Source: Planctomycetaceae bacterium (GTDB lineage: Bacteria > Planctomycetota > Phycisphaerae > Phycisphaerales > SM1A02). From it: a DNA stretch of 11,964 bases. A program made the translations under genes and the position numbers. Positions 1 to 7,174 of the stretch are shown here, piece after piece. Location of the stretch: contig JAIYCA010000357.1 in NCBI GenBank assembly GCA_027488265.1, positions 1 through 11,964 on the forward strand, written 5' to 3'. The notes under the pieces are model-generated. The model was not told the DNA's origin. It made no database searches and worked only from the letters and a program-made list of their open reading frames with translations. Numbering within the stretch: the first letter of the stretch is position 1; every line of letters begins with the position of its first letter.

Positions 1-1629
1 CACGCCACCGCCGCGCATGCGAACGTGGACGAACTTTTTCTCGAGCGAAAATGCGGGCGAACGTGCACTTCCCACGAGTCGAGCGTCGATGCGTGCACTA
101 TCGATCGAGCCCCGTTCAGCGACTCGAAGCGTGTTGTCGCGTGCGAGCGCGAGGGCGGAGCCTGAACCCACGAACGCGGGACCAGAAACTGCCCAATGTC
201 CGTCGCCAGCGCGACCAAGGCCACGCGCGTGATCGATCACGATCGCAGCATCTGCTGCCTGCGTGTCGCGCTGCGCGATGGCCACAGGCTGGTCCGCGAG
301 TTTCGCTGACTGCGCCGCGTCTTCGAGCGCGCGACATGCAGCTTCCGCAAGCATGTTTGTTTGCGGATTGGTCGGAAGAAACGCCTCGACGCGACGCGTG
401 TTCCGGGCGACGCCCGCCAGCGCAAAGAAGTCGCTCGCAGGAACCGGATCAAACTTGTGGTCGTGACAACGCGCACACGCGATCGAGAGCGAGAAGAATG
501 AACGTCCCGCAACGTCGATTGATCCCGCGATGCGATCAGCTTCATCGACGCGCACGTCGACTGGCGCATGCGTGGCAGGACCCAAGAACCACCAAAGCGT
601 CGCGATCGGTGCGACGTTTGGTAACCCAAGCCCTGCGCGCGGCTCCAGCATGTCGCCAGCAACTTGTTCCGCCACGAAACGACCCAGCGGAACATCCGCG
701 TTGAGTGCTTCGATCACGTAATCGCGATAGCGCCACGCATGTGGAATCTCATAGTCAAACTCATGCGCGAGCGTCTCGGCGTAACGCGCGAGATCGAGCC
801 AATGCCGACCCCATCGCTCGCCGAACGCAGGGCTCGCAAGTTTGCGATCAACGAATGCTGCAAACTGTGCTTCGCTTGGGTCGGCGAGAAACGCGCGTAG
901 CTCTTCCTCGGTTGGAGGTAGGCCGACCAGATCGAAACTCGCGCGACGAAGGAGATTCGTCGGAGAAGCGTCTTCGGTCGGGGCGGCAAGCCCCGCGCGC
1001 TCGCGGGTCGCGAGGACAAATCGATCGATGTCGGACTTCGCCCACGATTCCTCGGCGACCGCAGGAATCGCTGCATCAGCGAGCGGCCGAAATGCCCACG
1101 GCGCGGTGTACTCCGCACCCGACGAGATCCACGCGCGGAGCAGTGCAATCTCAGTCGCGGTCAGCGCATCGTGGCCTTCGGGCGGCATGCGATCGTCGAG
1201 ATCCGTCGAGGCAACGCGCGCAAGAAGCGTGCTCGTTTCTAGCGAGCCTGGCGTAACAGCGCGCACTCCATTTTCGAGTGCCGAAATCGCGCCCTCGAAG
1301 GTGTCGAGCCGCAGACCCGCCTTGCGCGACTCCGCATCCGGCCCGTGACAGGCGAAACACTTCGCGGCGAGAATCGGACGAATGTCGCGGTCGAAATCAG
1401 GCAAGACGTGCGGCGCGGGAACCGGAGTGCGCGCAGATGCAAGCGAGGCGGCGCTCGGTGCACTCTCGAGACCACGCGCGCCCGCGGCCGCCACCGCGAG
1501 ATCGCCGCCGAAGCTTGCGCCGAAGTTTGCGCCGATGATTGGAGCGGTCAGCGCAAGCAGCGCGATTGCGCGGGCTCGCACAGTCTTTCGCGTGGCATTC
1601 GTCTTCGGCATAGGACTGCGGAGCGACAT
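1..1629 (-). CDS. PSCyt1/DUF1549 planctomycete cytochrome-type secreted protein (C-terminus cut by window edge)
   Basis: The minus strand is open from an ATG at 1629 to the window edge, giving 543 residues without a stop. Residues 21-38 form a hydrophobic stretch after basic residues, which fits an export signal. A PSCyt1 cytochrome c-like domain follows, with CFACH (residues 91-95) for covalent haem and RMPP (M148) as likely distal ligand. The DUF1549 (PSCyt2) region runs from about 195 to 416 and ends with the family motif CARCHDHKFDPV (C385, C388, H389). The usual C-terminal DUF1553 domain would lie beyond the left edge. About 100 residues after DUF1549 look like an extra beta-rich segment (WAVSGPAF, then FVHVRMRGGG). 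These proteins are abundant in planctomycetes. A redox role is inferred from the haem motifs; the substrate is unknown. There is no Shine-Dalgarno. An in-frame ATG at 1611 would remove six residues. I chose 1629 because CATACT lies six bases upstream, which fits a leaderless start. Confidence 0.88.
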   Translation of the reverse strand, partial: MSLRSPMPKTNATRKTVRARAIALLALTAPIIGANFGASFGGDLAVAAAGARGLESAPSAASLASARTPVPAPHVLPDFDRDIRPILAAKCFACHGPDAESRKAGLRLDTFEGAISALENGVRAVTPGSLETSTLLARVASTDLDDRMPPEGHDALTATEIALLRAWISSGAEYTAPWAFRPLADAAIPAVAEESWAKSDIDRFVLATRERAGLAAPTEDASPTNLLRRASFDLVGLPPTEEELRAFLADPSEAQFAAFVDRKLASPAFGERWGRHWLDLARYAETLAHEFDYEIPHAWRYRDYVIEALNADVPLGRFVAEQVAGDMLEPRAGLGLPNVAPIATLWWFLGPATHAPVDVRVDEADRIAGSIDVAGRSFFSLSIACARCHDHKFDPVPASDFFALAGVARNTRRVEAFLPTNPQTNMLAEAACRALEDAAQSAKLADQPVAIAQRDTQAADAAIVIDHARGLGRAGDGHWAVSGPAFVGSGSALALARDNTLRVAERGSIDSARIDARLVGSARSPAFSLEKKFVHVRMRGGGV

Positions 1630-1635
1630 ACGTTC

Positions 1636-1664
1636 AGTATGGCCGCAATTCCTCAGACGAGGAA
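1636..1664 (-). promoter_or_regulatory. Possible promoter and operator of the PSCyt gene
   Basis: Read on the minus strand, CATACT (1641-1636, four of six matches to TATAAT) ends six bases before the ATG at 1629, which would place the transcription start at or beside the start codon. Just upstream is a perfect inverted repeat with six-base arms, TTCCTC and GAGGAA, separated by four bases (1649-1664). It would overlap the promoter spacer and could be a repressor site. No good -35 hexamer is visible. This is pattern matching only. Confidence 0.25.
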
Positions 1665-1831
1665 GTGCGGACCGCGCTGTTCCACGAGTTTCGAGGCGCG
1701 TTTTGCACAGTTGGCGGGCCTCGACGCGCTGATCTGCGCGTTCGGCTGCGCGTTCATCCGTACGTTGTTCCGAGTGCTCTTCCGCGGGCGCGAGAATCGG
1801 CGCACGACTGTTGAGCGCCGCCGATCGGCCG

Positions 1832-2572
1832 TTACACAAGCGCTTCGGCGAGCAGCGCACGCATCGCACCGAACGCGCGATTCGCGATGATCTCACGGTA
1901 GAAGAGCCCATTGGCGTGGTCGTGCGCGTGCGGATTCGTGAACGCGTGACCCGTGGCACCGTACGCCACGACCTGCCAATCCGCGCGTGCGCGCGTCATC
2001 TCGTCGGCGAATCCGACCATCGCATCCGGCTTCGCCATCGGGTCGTCGTAACCATGCAGCGCGAGCACCTTCGCATGAATCGCATCTTGCGCACCGAGAT
2101 TTGGCGGCATGAAGAGGCCGTGGAACCCAATCGCGGCACGCAGACCGGGCGCGTTCGCACGCGCAAGATCAAACGCACAAAGGCCCCCAAAGCAGAAGCC
2201 GATCACACCAACACGCTCCGCATCAACGCCGGGAAGTGCACGTGCGGCCGTGACAGCCGCCAGCAACCGACGTCGCAACGCTGCGCGGTCCTGGATCCAC
2301 GGAGTCATCAACGCTGAGTTCTCCTCCGGACTCGACCCAAGGCGACCATCACCGTAGACATCAAGCGCAAATCCGACGTAGCCGAGGTCCGCAAGCATGT
2401 GCGCCTTCTCGCGTGCGAACTCACATTGCCCCTGCCACGCGTGCGCGACAAGCACAACCGGACGCGGCCCCTTCCACTCGCCTGAAGGCGCTGCGATGTA
2501 GCCACGAAGCGTTTGCGCTCCATCGGTGTAGTCGTGACGGCCAGAATGCAACGAGGTTGAGGAAGTCGCCAT
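1832..2572 (-). CDS. Dienelactone hydrolase family alpha/beta hydrolase
   Basis: This 246-residue protein has the layout of the dienelactone hydrolase family, small cytoplasmic alpha/beta hydrolases that open lactones or cleave esters. The catalytic triad is readable. The nucleophile C127 sits in GFCFGG, the acid is Asp in HGYDD (residues 173-177), and the base is H209 in TGHAF. The N-terminal beta strands (VVLVAHAWQG) and the downstream LGYVGFALDVYGDG are also typical. The length is normal. I chose the ATG at 2572 because the family match begins shortly after it; a longer in-frame ATG at 2665 adds 31 basic residues with no family character. No Shine-Dalgarno is visible. The gene lies about 200 bases upstream of the PSCyt gene on the same strand and diverges from the propeller gene. 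True substrate unknown; the GxCxGG nucleophile separates it from serine esterases. Confidence 0.9.
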   Translation of the reverse strand: MATSSTSLHSGRHDYTDGAQTLRGYIAAPSGEWKGPRPVVLVAHAWQGQCEFAREKAHMLADLGYVGFALDVYGDGRLGSSPEENSALMTPWIQDRAALRRRLLAAVTAARALPGVDAERVGVIGFCFGGLCAFDLARANAPGLRAAIGFHGLFMPPNLGAQDAIHAKVLALHGYDDPMAKPDAMVGFADEMTRARADWQVVAYGATGHAFTNPHAHDHANGLFYREIIANRAFGAMRALLAEALV

Positions 2573-2737
2573 GTCGCGAGTGTTACCAAAAATCTTTGCG
2601 GATTTTTTGTGCCTGGAAAAAGTGCCACACTTCGCGAGTCGCGGCATTCGTCGAGATAGGTTCATCGTCGCTCAAACTTGAGCGCGCCGCGCAGGCTACG
2701 CGTGGTGCCGCAATGCACACCTAGATTGGAGGAAAAG
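2573..2737. promoter_or_regulatory. Divergent intergenic region with two inverted repeats
   Basis: This stretch between the hydrolase start and the Shine-Dalgarno/ATG at 2728-2740 is locally AT-rich around 2588-2620. It holds an inverted repeat AAAAATC / GATTTTT (2588-2594 and 2601-2607, six-base loop). A second repeat CGCTCAA / TTGAGCG (2669-2675 and 2678-2684) has a two-base gap, more like a dimeric protein-binding site than an RNA hairpin. Both divergent promoters should lie here, but I could not pick convincing -35/-10 pairs. Confidence 0.35.
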
Positions 2738-2740
2738 ATG
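2728..2740 (+). promoter_or_regulatory. Strong Shine-Dalgarno and ATG upstream of the propeller gene
   Basis: GGAGG at 2728-2732 is followed by AAAAG and an ATG at 2738. This ATG is in frame with the propeller protein and would add 75 residues before the Met that begins a clean signal peptide at 2963. It is one of the best ribosome-binding sites in the window, so it is probably used. It either starts an extended precursor or drives translation of the leader. By my count 37 of the 74 codons between the two Met codons end in G or C, which does not settle the matter. Confidence 0.45.
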
Positions 2741-2811
2741 CTGGCGACACTTCGCGTCCATGAGGGACGTTGTTGGGATCAGGCTTCGGGGAAGGCAAGC
2801 GCATTGAGCGG

Positions 2812-2941
2812 TCGCGGACGCCGCGGTTTGCGTGGACAGGGAAGCGATCAGTCGCATGATCGCTCGCGGACGCCAGCCGTCCGTCCTTCTGTGCGAAGTG
2901 AACCGTATTGCCGGAGCGAGCCTCAGGCTCGTGCAACTTCG
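2812..2941 (+). other. Structured leader: hairpins and an 11-base direct repeat
   Basis: The leader between the Shine-Dalgarno/ATG at 2738 and the signal peptide start at 2963 contains a perfect 8-bp stem, AGCGATCA / TGATCGCT (2843-2850 and 2857-2864), with loop GTCGCA. A 7-bp inverted repeat CGAGCCT / AGGCTCG (2917-2931) lies inside a longer 6-bp pairing CGAAGT / ACTTCG (2894-2899 and 2936-2941). A smaller stem CGCGG / CCGCG lies at 2813-2825. TCGCGGACGCC occurs twice, at 2812-2822 and 2864-2874. Nothing matches an RNA family I can recognise. It could be a regulatory leader RNA or simply coding sequence for an N-terminal extension. Confidence 0.35.
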
Positions 2942-2962
2942 GCGCAGAGACTTGCATCTCGT

Positions 2963-4840
2963 ATGCGACGTGCCGTCGCTGCGCTTGTCACGCTTTTTGC
3001 CCTCTGCGCCGTCGTTGGCGCGATGTTCGTGTCTACCAGCGCGAACGCAGCGAATGAGCCGTGGGCAAGTGTGCACCGCGAGGTTCTCGCGAAGGCCTTT
3101 ATCGAGGCTCCGAACGCCCGCCCGTTCGCTACGCCACGAACTTCAACACCCACACCGTCAATGTCCGACGTCGGCAACAACGCTCAACCGCCGTGTCGAC
3201 TCCTCGAACCCCCCGACCCCTTGGTACTTCGCATGGGTGAAGTTGTTGTCAGTACGGGGTCATGGCTTGCGATCGGTTCGCCAACCTCTGGAGACACAGC
3301 CGGGGATCGCGGTGAAGTCACGTTTGTCGAATTGCTGCTCGGCGACGCACCGAGCGCCTCCGAATCGCAGCGCGTGGCGAGTGCCCCCTGCGGATCCATC
3401 GTTCGCACGCAACGATTTCAATCGTCTCTTGGATTCGACCATTTCGGCGCGGCTCTCGCGCTGGGGCGTGTTCGCACCGCTGAAGGCCCAACACCCCTTC
3501 TTCTGATCGGCTCTGACGCTGCGGAGGTCGATGGGATAGCTGCCGGACGTGTTGAAGTGCATTTCCGCGCGCCATCCATGCGTGCTTCAGCGTCGACACA
3601 GGCACGAGGCGAGACAGACTCTGGCGTCTGGTCGCAGGAGGCCATCCTCCTGAGCGCCGAGCCGCAAGAGGGAGCGGAATTCGGTGCGGCCATCGCACTC
3701 GCAGTCGGTGATCCAACCGTCGCTGCCGTCGGTGCTCCTCGGTTCGACGCTGGCGATTTCTTTGACGCGGGGTCGGTCGAGGTTTTCCGTCGAGTGCCTC
3801 CATCATCGCAACCTCGTGTGCCAACAGACATGAGCCGCGGAAGTGCTCCCCACCGCGAATCCTCGATCGACAACGTGCGTCTCGCCTCAAACTTGAACGC
3901 GCCCTCACATGCTCGCGCGGCCTCAACAACCAACCCATCGAGAGAATCTGATTCGAAACTGGCATCGCACGCACAATGGCGCTCGATCGCCACGATCCCA
4001 TGCCCCCTTCCGCAAATGAGTAGTTGGTTTGGCCGTGCCCTCGCAATGAACGCGCGCTGGCTCGCGATTGGCGCACCGGGCATTGATCTGTCACGCAGTT
4101 CCGAATCCGTCGCGAACGCCGAGGTCCATGCGAAGTTCAATGGGGCGCACCATGCCGCGTTTGAATCCGCAGGCGCGGTTTTCCTCTATCAACTCTCGAA
4201 TGGGCAACCGCTCTATGTCGCAACGTTGACCGCTCCGGATCCCAACCGTTCCATGTGGTTCGGTTCGGCGCTCGCTCTCGACGGAGATCGGCTGCTCGTA
4301 GGGGCACCTGGCGCTGAATCACTTGATTCAGTCGATCCTGAGTTTCCTGCTCGAACTGGCTGTGCGTACCTCTTCGACCTCTCGACGCGTGAAGAGCGAC
4401 CGATCCGAATCGAACCACCAATCCTCGAGAGCGGCGCAAGTTTCGGCCAAGCCGTGACGCTTGGCGCGGGAATCATGGCGATCGGGGCGCCTGGATTCGA
4501 TGGCGATCTCGAGCTCGATGCCACACGCGGAGGCACGGCCGAAGACGCGACTGAGCGAACACGCTTCTGGCAACGCGACACGGAGAGCTCCATGCCTATC
4601 GAGGATGCCGGACGGGTCTTCGTCTACCAGTTGCCGTGGGCCGCATGGCATGGAGAACTCGAACCGCCGATGCATCTCATCGGCCCAAGTCGATGGCCAT
4701 CCGCCCTGTTCGGAAACACGTGCGCTGTACTTAAATCGCGCGCGAACGCGACACCCGTCGTCGCAGCGGGACACCTCTACGTGGAGGAGGAATCACATGC
4801 ACCGTCGCCAGGGGTCACGTTGCATCGCATTGAACAATGA
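2963..4840 (+). CDS. Secreted FG-GAP (integrin alpha-like) beta-propeller protein
   Basis: From the ATG at 2963 this is a 625-residue exported protein. Residues 1-30 make a classical signal peptide: two Arg, a hydrophobic core, and a cleavage region near SANAA. The rest repeats the FG-GAP pattern (FG..ALA, then LAIGAPG, then a Gly and VFVYQL strand). I count seven blades near residues 85-127, 160-202, 239-278, 356-411, 433-474, 493-557 and 583-607, the number of an integrin alpha propeller. Blade 1 lacks the FG pair and blade 7 is degenerate. A Ser/Arg-rich linker at about 280-345 separates blades 3 and 4. There is no transmembrane segment or PEP-CTERM tail after the propeller. Such proteins are usually extracellular, often calcium- or ligand-binding; no partner is shown. 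An upstream in-frame ATG at 2738 has a much better ribosome site, so the N-terminus is uncertain. Confidence 0.85.
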   Translation: MRRAVAALVTLFALCAVVGAMFVSTSANAANEPWASVHREVLAKAFIEAPNARPFATPRTSTPTPSMSDVGNNAQPPCRLLEPPDPLVLRMGEVVVSTGSWLAIGSPTSGDTAGDRGEVTFVELLLGDAPSASESQRVASAPCGSIVRTQRFQSSLGFDHFGAALALGRVRTAEGPTPLLLIGSDAAEVDGIAAGRVEVHFRAPSMRASASTQARGETDSGVWSQEAILLSAEPQEGAEFGAAIALAVGDPTVAAVGAPRFDAGDFFDAGSVEVFRRVPPSSQPRVPTDMSRGSAPHRESSIDNVRLASNLNAPSHARAASTTNPSRESDSKLASHAQWRSIATIPCPLPQMSSWFGRALAMNARWLAIGAPGIDLSRSSESVANAEVHAKFNGAHHAAFESAGAVFLYQLSNGQPLYVATLTAPDPNRSMWFGSALALDGDRLLVGAPGAESLDSVDPEFPARTGCAYLFDLSTREERPIRIEPPILESGASFGQAVTLGAGIMAIGAPGFDGDLELDATRGGTAEDATERTRFWQRDTESSMPIEDAGRVFVYQLPWAAWHGELEPPMHLIGPSRWPSALFGNTCAVLKSRANATPVVAAGHLYVEEESHAPSPGVTLHRIEQ

Positions 4841-4895
4841 GCGCTCTAGCACCGCGAATCGTGCGGCAACCGCTGCCCACGCCAATCTGATCCGA

Positions 4896-6011
4896 TCAGG
4901 AGTACCACTTCGTAAGCGTCTTCTTCCAGTCCGCGACGGTTTCACAATCGATAAAGTCACGTTTGACTTCATCTCCGCGGGGATGGTGCGACGCAAACTT
5001 AATGCCAAACTTTCGCATGCGTCGCCCACCCGCGGCCTCGCCATGCAACTGCATGGCGAGTTCGAAGTGGCTCTCAAGCGCGGCCCGTTGCTCCACGAGC
5101 GTGGGCGCAAGCGCAGGTTCACCGCGCATCAGTGCGCGTGCTTGTCGGAAAATCCAAGGATTTCCGATACAGCCGCGCGCCACCGAAACGCCGTGGACGC
5201 CGGTGTACTCGTGCATGCGAAAGATGTCGTCGACCGTCCAAATGTCGCCAGATCCAAAGATCACGCGATCGGGATAGCGCGCAACGAGATCACGCAAGAA
5301 CTCCCATTTGCCCGGGCCGAGATACTTCTGTTCCACCGTTCTGCAGTGCACAACGGCCCACGCGTAACCCAACTCGTAACACGCCGCAAAGATCTGCTCG
5401 AACCGCTCTGCCATCGCTGGTGTGTCGTCGTAGGCACGACGCAGCTTCACGGTGCATGGAATCGACGTCGGAACCACCGCACGAACGGCTTTCAGAATCT
5501 CAATGGCATCATCGGGATAGGCCAAGAAATGCCCACCTCGATTCGATTTCTTGATCTTCTTGACGGGACACGCGAGATTCACATCGATGACGTCGTAGTT
5601 CATCGAGACCAAGATCTCACTCGCGCGCGCCATTTCATCGGGATGCGTCCCCATGACTTGACCTGCGATTGGGTGATCGTCGAGACCGGCGGCAATGTTG
5701 TCCTCAATCTCACCCATTCCACACTCGGTCGCGAGAAGATCCGGATCCTCCTTGCGACGCCCCTTTCCTCCGTTGATCAAGGTTCGATCGAGAAGGGCTT
5801 CCGTCACGCAAAAGGGTGCACCGTGTCGGCGAGCAACGAGACGCATCGCGCCGTCCGAGTATCCAGCCAACCCCGCTTGAAAAAATGGCGCATCGAAGCC
5901 TGGGACGGTCGCAGGAATACGCGGGTCTACCGTCCACGTGCGCGCAATCTCTTCGACAGAACGCGAGATCGGATAGTTCGGAAGATCGGGCGGAGAGAGT
6001 TCGACGGACAT
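4896..6011 (-). CDS. tRNA-dihydrouridine synthase (Dus family)
   Basis: This 371-residue cytoplasmic flavoprotein reduces uridine to dihydrouridine in tRNA using FMN and NAD(P)H. The TIM barrel begins at FFQAGLAGYSDGAMR (43-57), where the FMN-binding loop sits. Catalytic C148 is in VNLACPVKK, with N145 three residues before it. K189 (TVKLRR) and the HCR motif (H222, R224) fit FMN and substrate contacts. FGSGDI (252-257) and ARGCIGNPW (278-286) bind the FMN phosphate. The helical C-terminal domain ends with KWYS. Length is normal. The ATG at 6011 has no Shine-Dalgarno. The gene is 151 bases downstream of the PEP-CTERM gene on the same strand and converges on the propeller gene. The Dus subclass (A, B, C or another) cannot be set by eye. 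Confidence 0.95.
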   Translation of the reverse strand: MSVELSPPDLPNYPISRSVEEIARTWTVDPRIPATVPGFDAPFFQAGLAGYSDGAMRLVARRHGAPFCVTEALLDRTLINGGKGRRKEDPDLLATECGMGEIEDNIAAGLDDHPIAGQVMGTHPDEMARASEILVSMNYDVIDVNLACPVKKIKKSNRGGHFLAYPDDAIEILKAVRAVVPTSIPCTVKLRRAYDDTPAMAERFEQIFAACYELGYAWAVVHCRTVEQKYLGPGKWEFLRDLVARYPDRVIFGSGDIWTVDDIFRMHEYTGVHGVSVARGCIGNPWIFRQARALMRGEPALAPTLVEQRAALESHFELAMQLHGEAAGGRRMRKFGIKFASHHPRGDEVKRDFIDCETVADWKKTLTKWYS

Positions 6012-6162
6012 TGGCGAGAGGGTACGCGATGGCCCGCAGGTCGCGATCGACGCGGGTACCGCGCAATCGAAGCCTACGCGTCACGATTTGGACAAAGAGA
6101 GCCCGACCAAAAGGCGCTGGATCAACGATTTCCTCCCATCGCGAGGGAAGACGCCGTTCAAA

Positions 6163-6918
6163 TCAACGTCGTCGCCGTCTCGAGGCACCACCGAGCAGAA
6201 TCATCATCGCCAACGCACTGGGGCCAGGAATCAGGTAGATCTGATCCTGAACTTGTGGCTCCGCGAGACCGGCTGCAGCGGCGAACTGGAACCCTCCAAC
6301 TCCAAGCGAATCACGCATCGCGGCGTACCACCCGATCACCGCATCACCAGGGCTCGAACGGAATGCTCCAGTCGCAAGGGACATCTGGCTGACCATGCCG
6401 GAAGCGTCGGTCGCCGCGAAGTTCTCATGCGTGATCTCCCAGATTGCGAGTTGAAACGCTGCGGAGATCGCTGCGCGGTTCGCGGCATCGCCAACAACCA
6501 AGTGCGTTTGCGGGTCGATCCACCGCGCCATCAGATCACGCACGAGCGTGGCTCGCTCGAATCCCATCGCACCCGGTGGTGCCGTCGGCACCGCCTCGAG
6601 CACCACCTCAGCGAAGTCATACGTCGCCCCAACGGTCACGCTCTGATAAATCTCGGCACACCATGTTCGACGGACATCGCCGGAACTGCTTGAAAACTCG
6701 TGCTGGAAGGCGCGGATGGAGTAGTAGTTGAGGGCGCTTGTCGAGTCCCACGTCTCAGCCGCGCGATATCCGCAGCTCGCGTACTGCCCTGAGCCGTACG
6801 CTTGAAACGTGGCGACATAGCCGGCGTGGGTCGAGGAGGACAGAACCCCGCCGCCGACAGCGACAACAGCAGAAACCACCGCCCTCTGGGCGCTTTTCCC
6901 AAGATTGAATATGAGCAT
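6163..6918 (-). CDS. PEP-CTERM-type secreted protein with a thioester-domain-like motif pair
   Basis: This 251-residue exported protein starts at the ATG at 6918, with GGAGG eight bases upstream. Residues 8-33 form a signal peptide (KSAQR, then a hydrophobic stretch to THAG). The C-terminus reads IPGPSALAMMILLGGASRRRRR (PGP at 231-233): the short motif, hydrophobic helix and Arg cluster used by exosortase/archaeosortase-type sorting. The core has RTWCAEIYQ (C87) followed by AAFQLAIWEIT (Q156, W160). This pair matches the [YFW]C and Q-x-x-[I/V]-W signatures of Cys-Gln thioester domains in surface adhesins, and similar AFQLAIWE motifs occur in other PEP-CTERM proteins. I infer a surface-attached protein that may bind covalently to a partner. 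It is isolated between the hairpin at 7064-7086 and dus. No exosortase gene is in the window. Confidence 0.85.
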   Translation of the reverse strand: MLIFNLGKSAQRAVVSAVVAVGGGVLSSSTHAGYVATFQAYGSGQYASCGYRAAETWDSTSALNYYSIRAFQHEFSSSSGDVRRTWCAEIYQSVTVGATYDFAEVVLEAVPTAPPGAMGFERATLVRDLMARWIDPQTHLVVGDAANRAAISAAFQLAIWEITHENFAATDASGMVSQMSLATGAFRSSPGDAVIGWYAAMRDSLGVGGFQFAAAAGLAEPQVQDQIYLIPGPSALAMMILLGGASRRRRR

Positions 6919-7174
6919 TCCCCGGACCTCCCGAGACTCGTCTCCCAACGAGCCCCGAACCCATCAAAATACATGTTCCATCAAGACTGAAGCGGCCGGA
7001 ACAGCCCAGACCACCGCTTGATGTCCACCGTCAAAGTAGCCCGATCTTGCGAGGCTCCAAAGCAGTTGGGCCACGATTGCCCAACTTCATCGCCACGACT
7101 GAGAATATGGGGTCCTTTCCGAGTGCGACCGCAACCGCAGCTCGGCAGTGCGTGCAGGCCGATGAACCGATCGA
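6919..7174 (-). other. Intergenic region upstream of the PEP-CTERM gene
   Basis: I find no convincing gene here. It contains the Shine-Dalgarno of the PEP-CTERM gene (6927-6931), a short inverted repeat GAGAC / GTCTC (6934-6945) just upstream of it, and the hairpin at 7064-7086. The PEP-CTERM promoter probably lies between 6945 and 7060, but I cannot assign a clear -35/-10 pair. Confidence 0.4.
7064..7086 (-). terminator. Possible terminator hairpin after the small membrane protein gene
   Basis: AGTTGGGC (7064-7071) and GCCCAACT (7079-7086) form a perfect 8-bp stem with a seven-base loop. On the minus strand it lies 88 bases past the stop of the membrane protein gene and is followed by GCTTT, a poor U-run. 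It could end the dapA/Nudix/membrane-protein transcript before the PEP-CTERM gene. The weak tail means it might instead be a Rho-assisted or processing structure. Confidence 0.4.

Noticed and set aside
51..704. Plus-strand open frame of 217 codons
   Set aside because: It is the antisense shadow of the PSCyt/DUF1549 gene, whose CxxCH motifs are clear on the other strand.
2608..2627. TGGCAC on the minus strand as a sigma-54 -24 element
   Set aside because: The matching -12 TTGCA at the required spacing is absent.
2721..2957. Minus-strand 78-codon frame opposite the propeller leader
   Set aside because: Its start lacks a ribosome site and I recognise no domain. The plus strand has the better Shine-Dalgarno, so I treat it as a shadow, though a small antisense gene cannot be excluded.
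4887..4899. CTGATC-C-GATCAG as a bidirectional terminator between the convergent genes
   Set aside because: A one-base loop cannot form a stable hairpin, it overlaps the dus stop codon, and there is no T-run on either side.
4461..6392. Plus-strand open frame of 643 codons
   Set aside because: It lies mostly antisense to the dihydrouridine synthase, whose catalytic motifs are all intact on the minus strand. The translation is Arg/His-rich without domains, as expected for a shadow frame in high-GC DNA.
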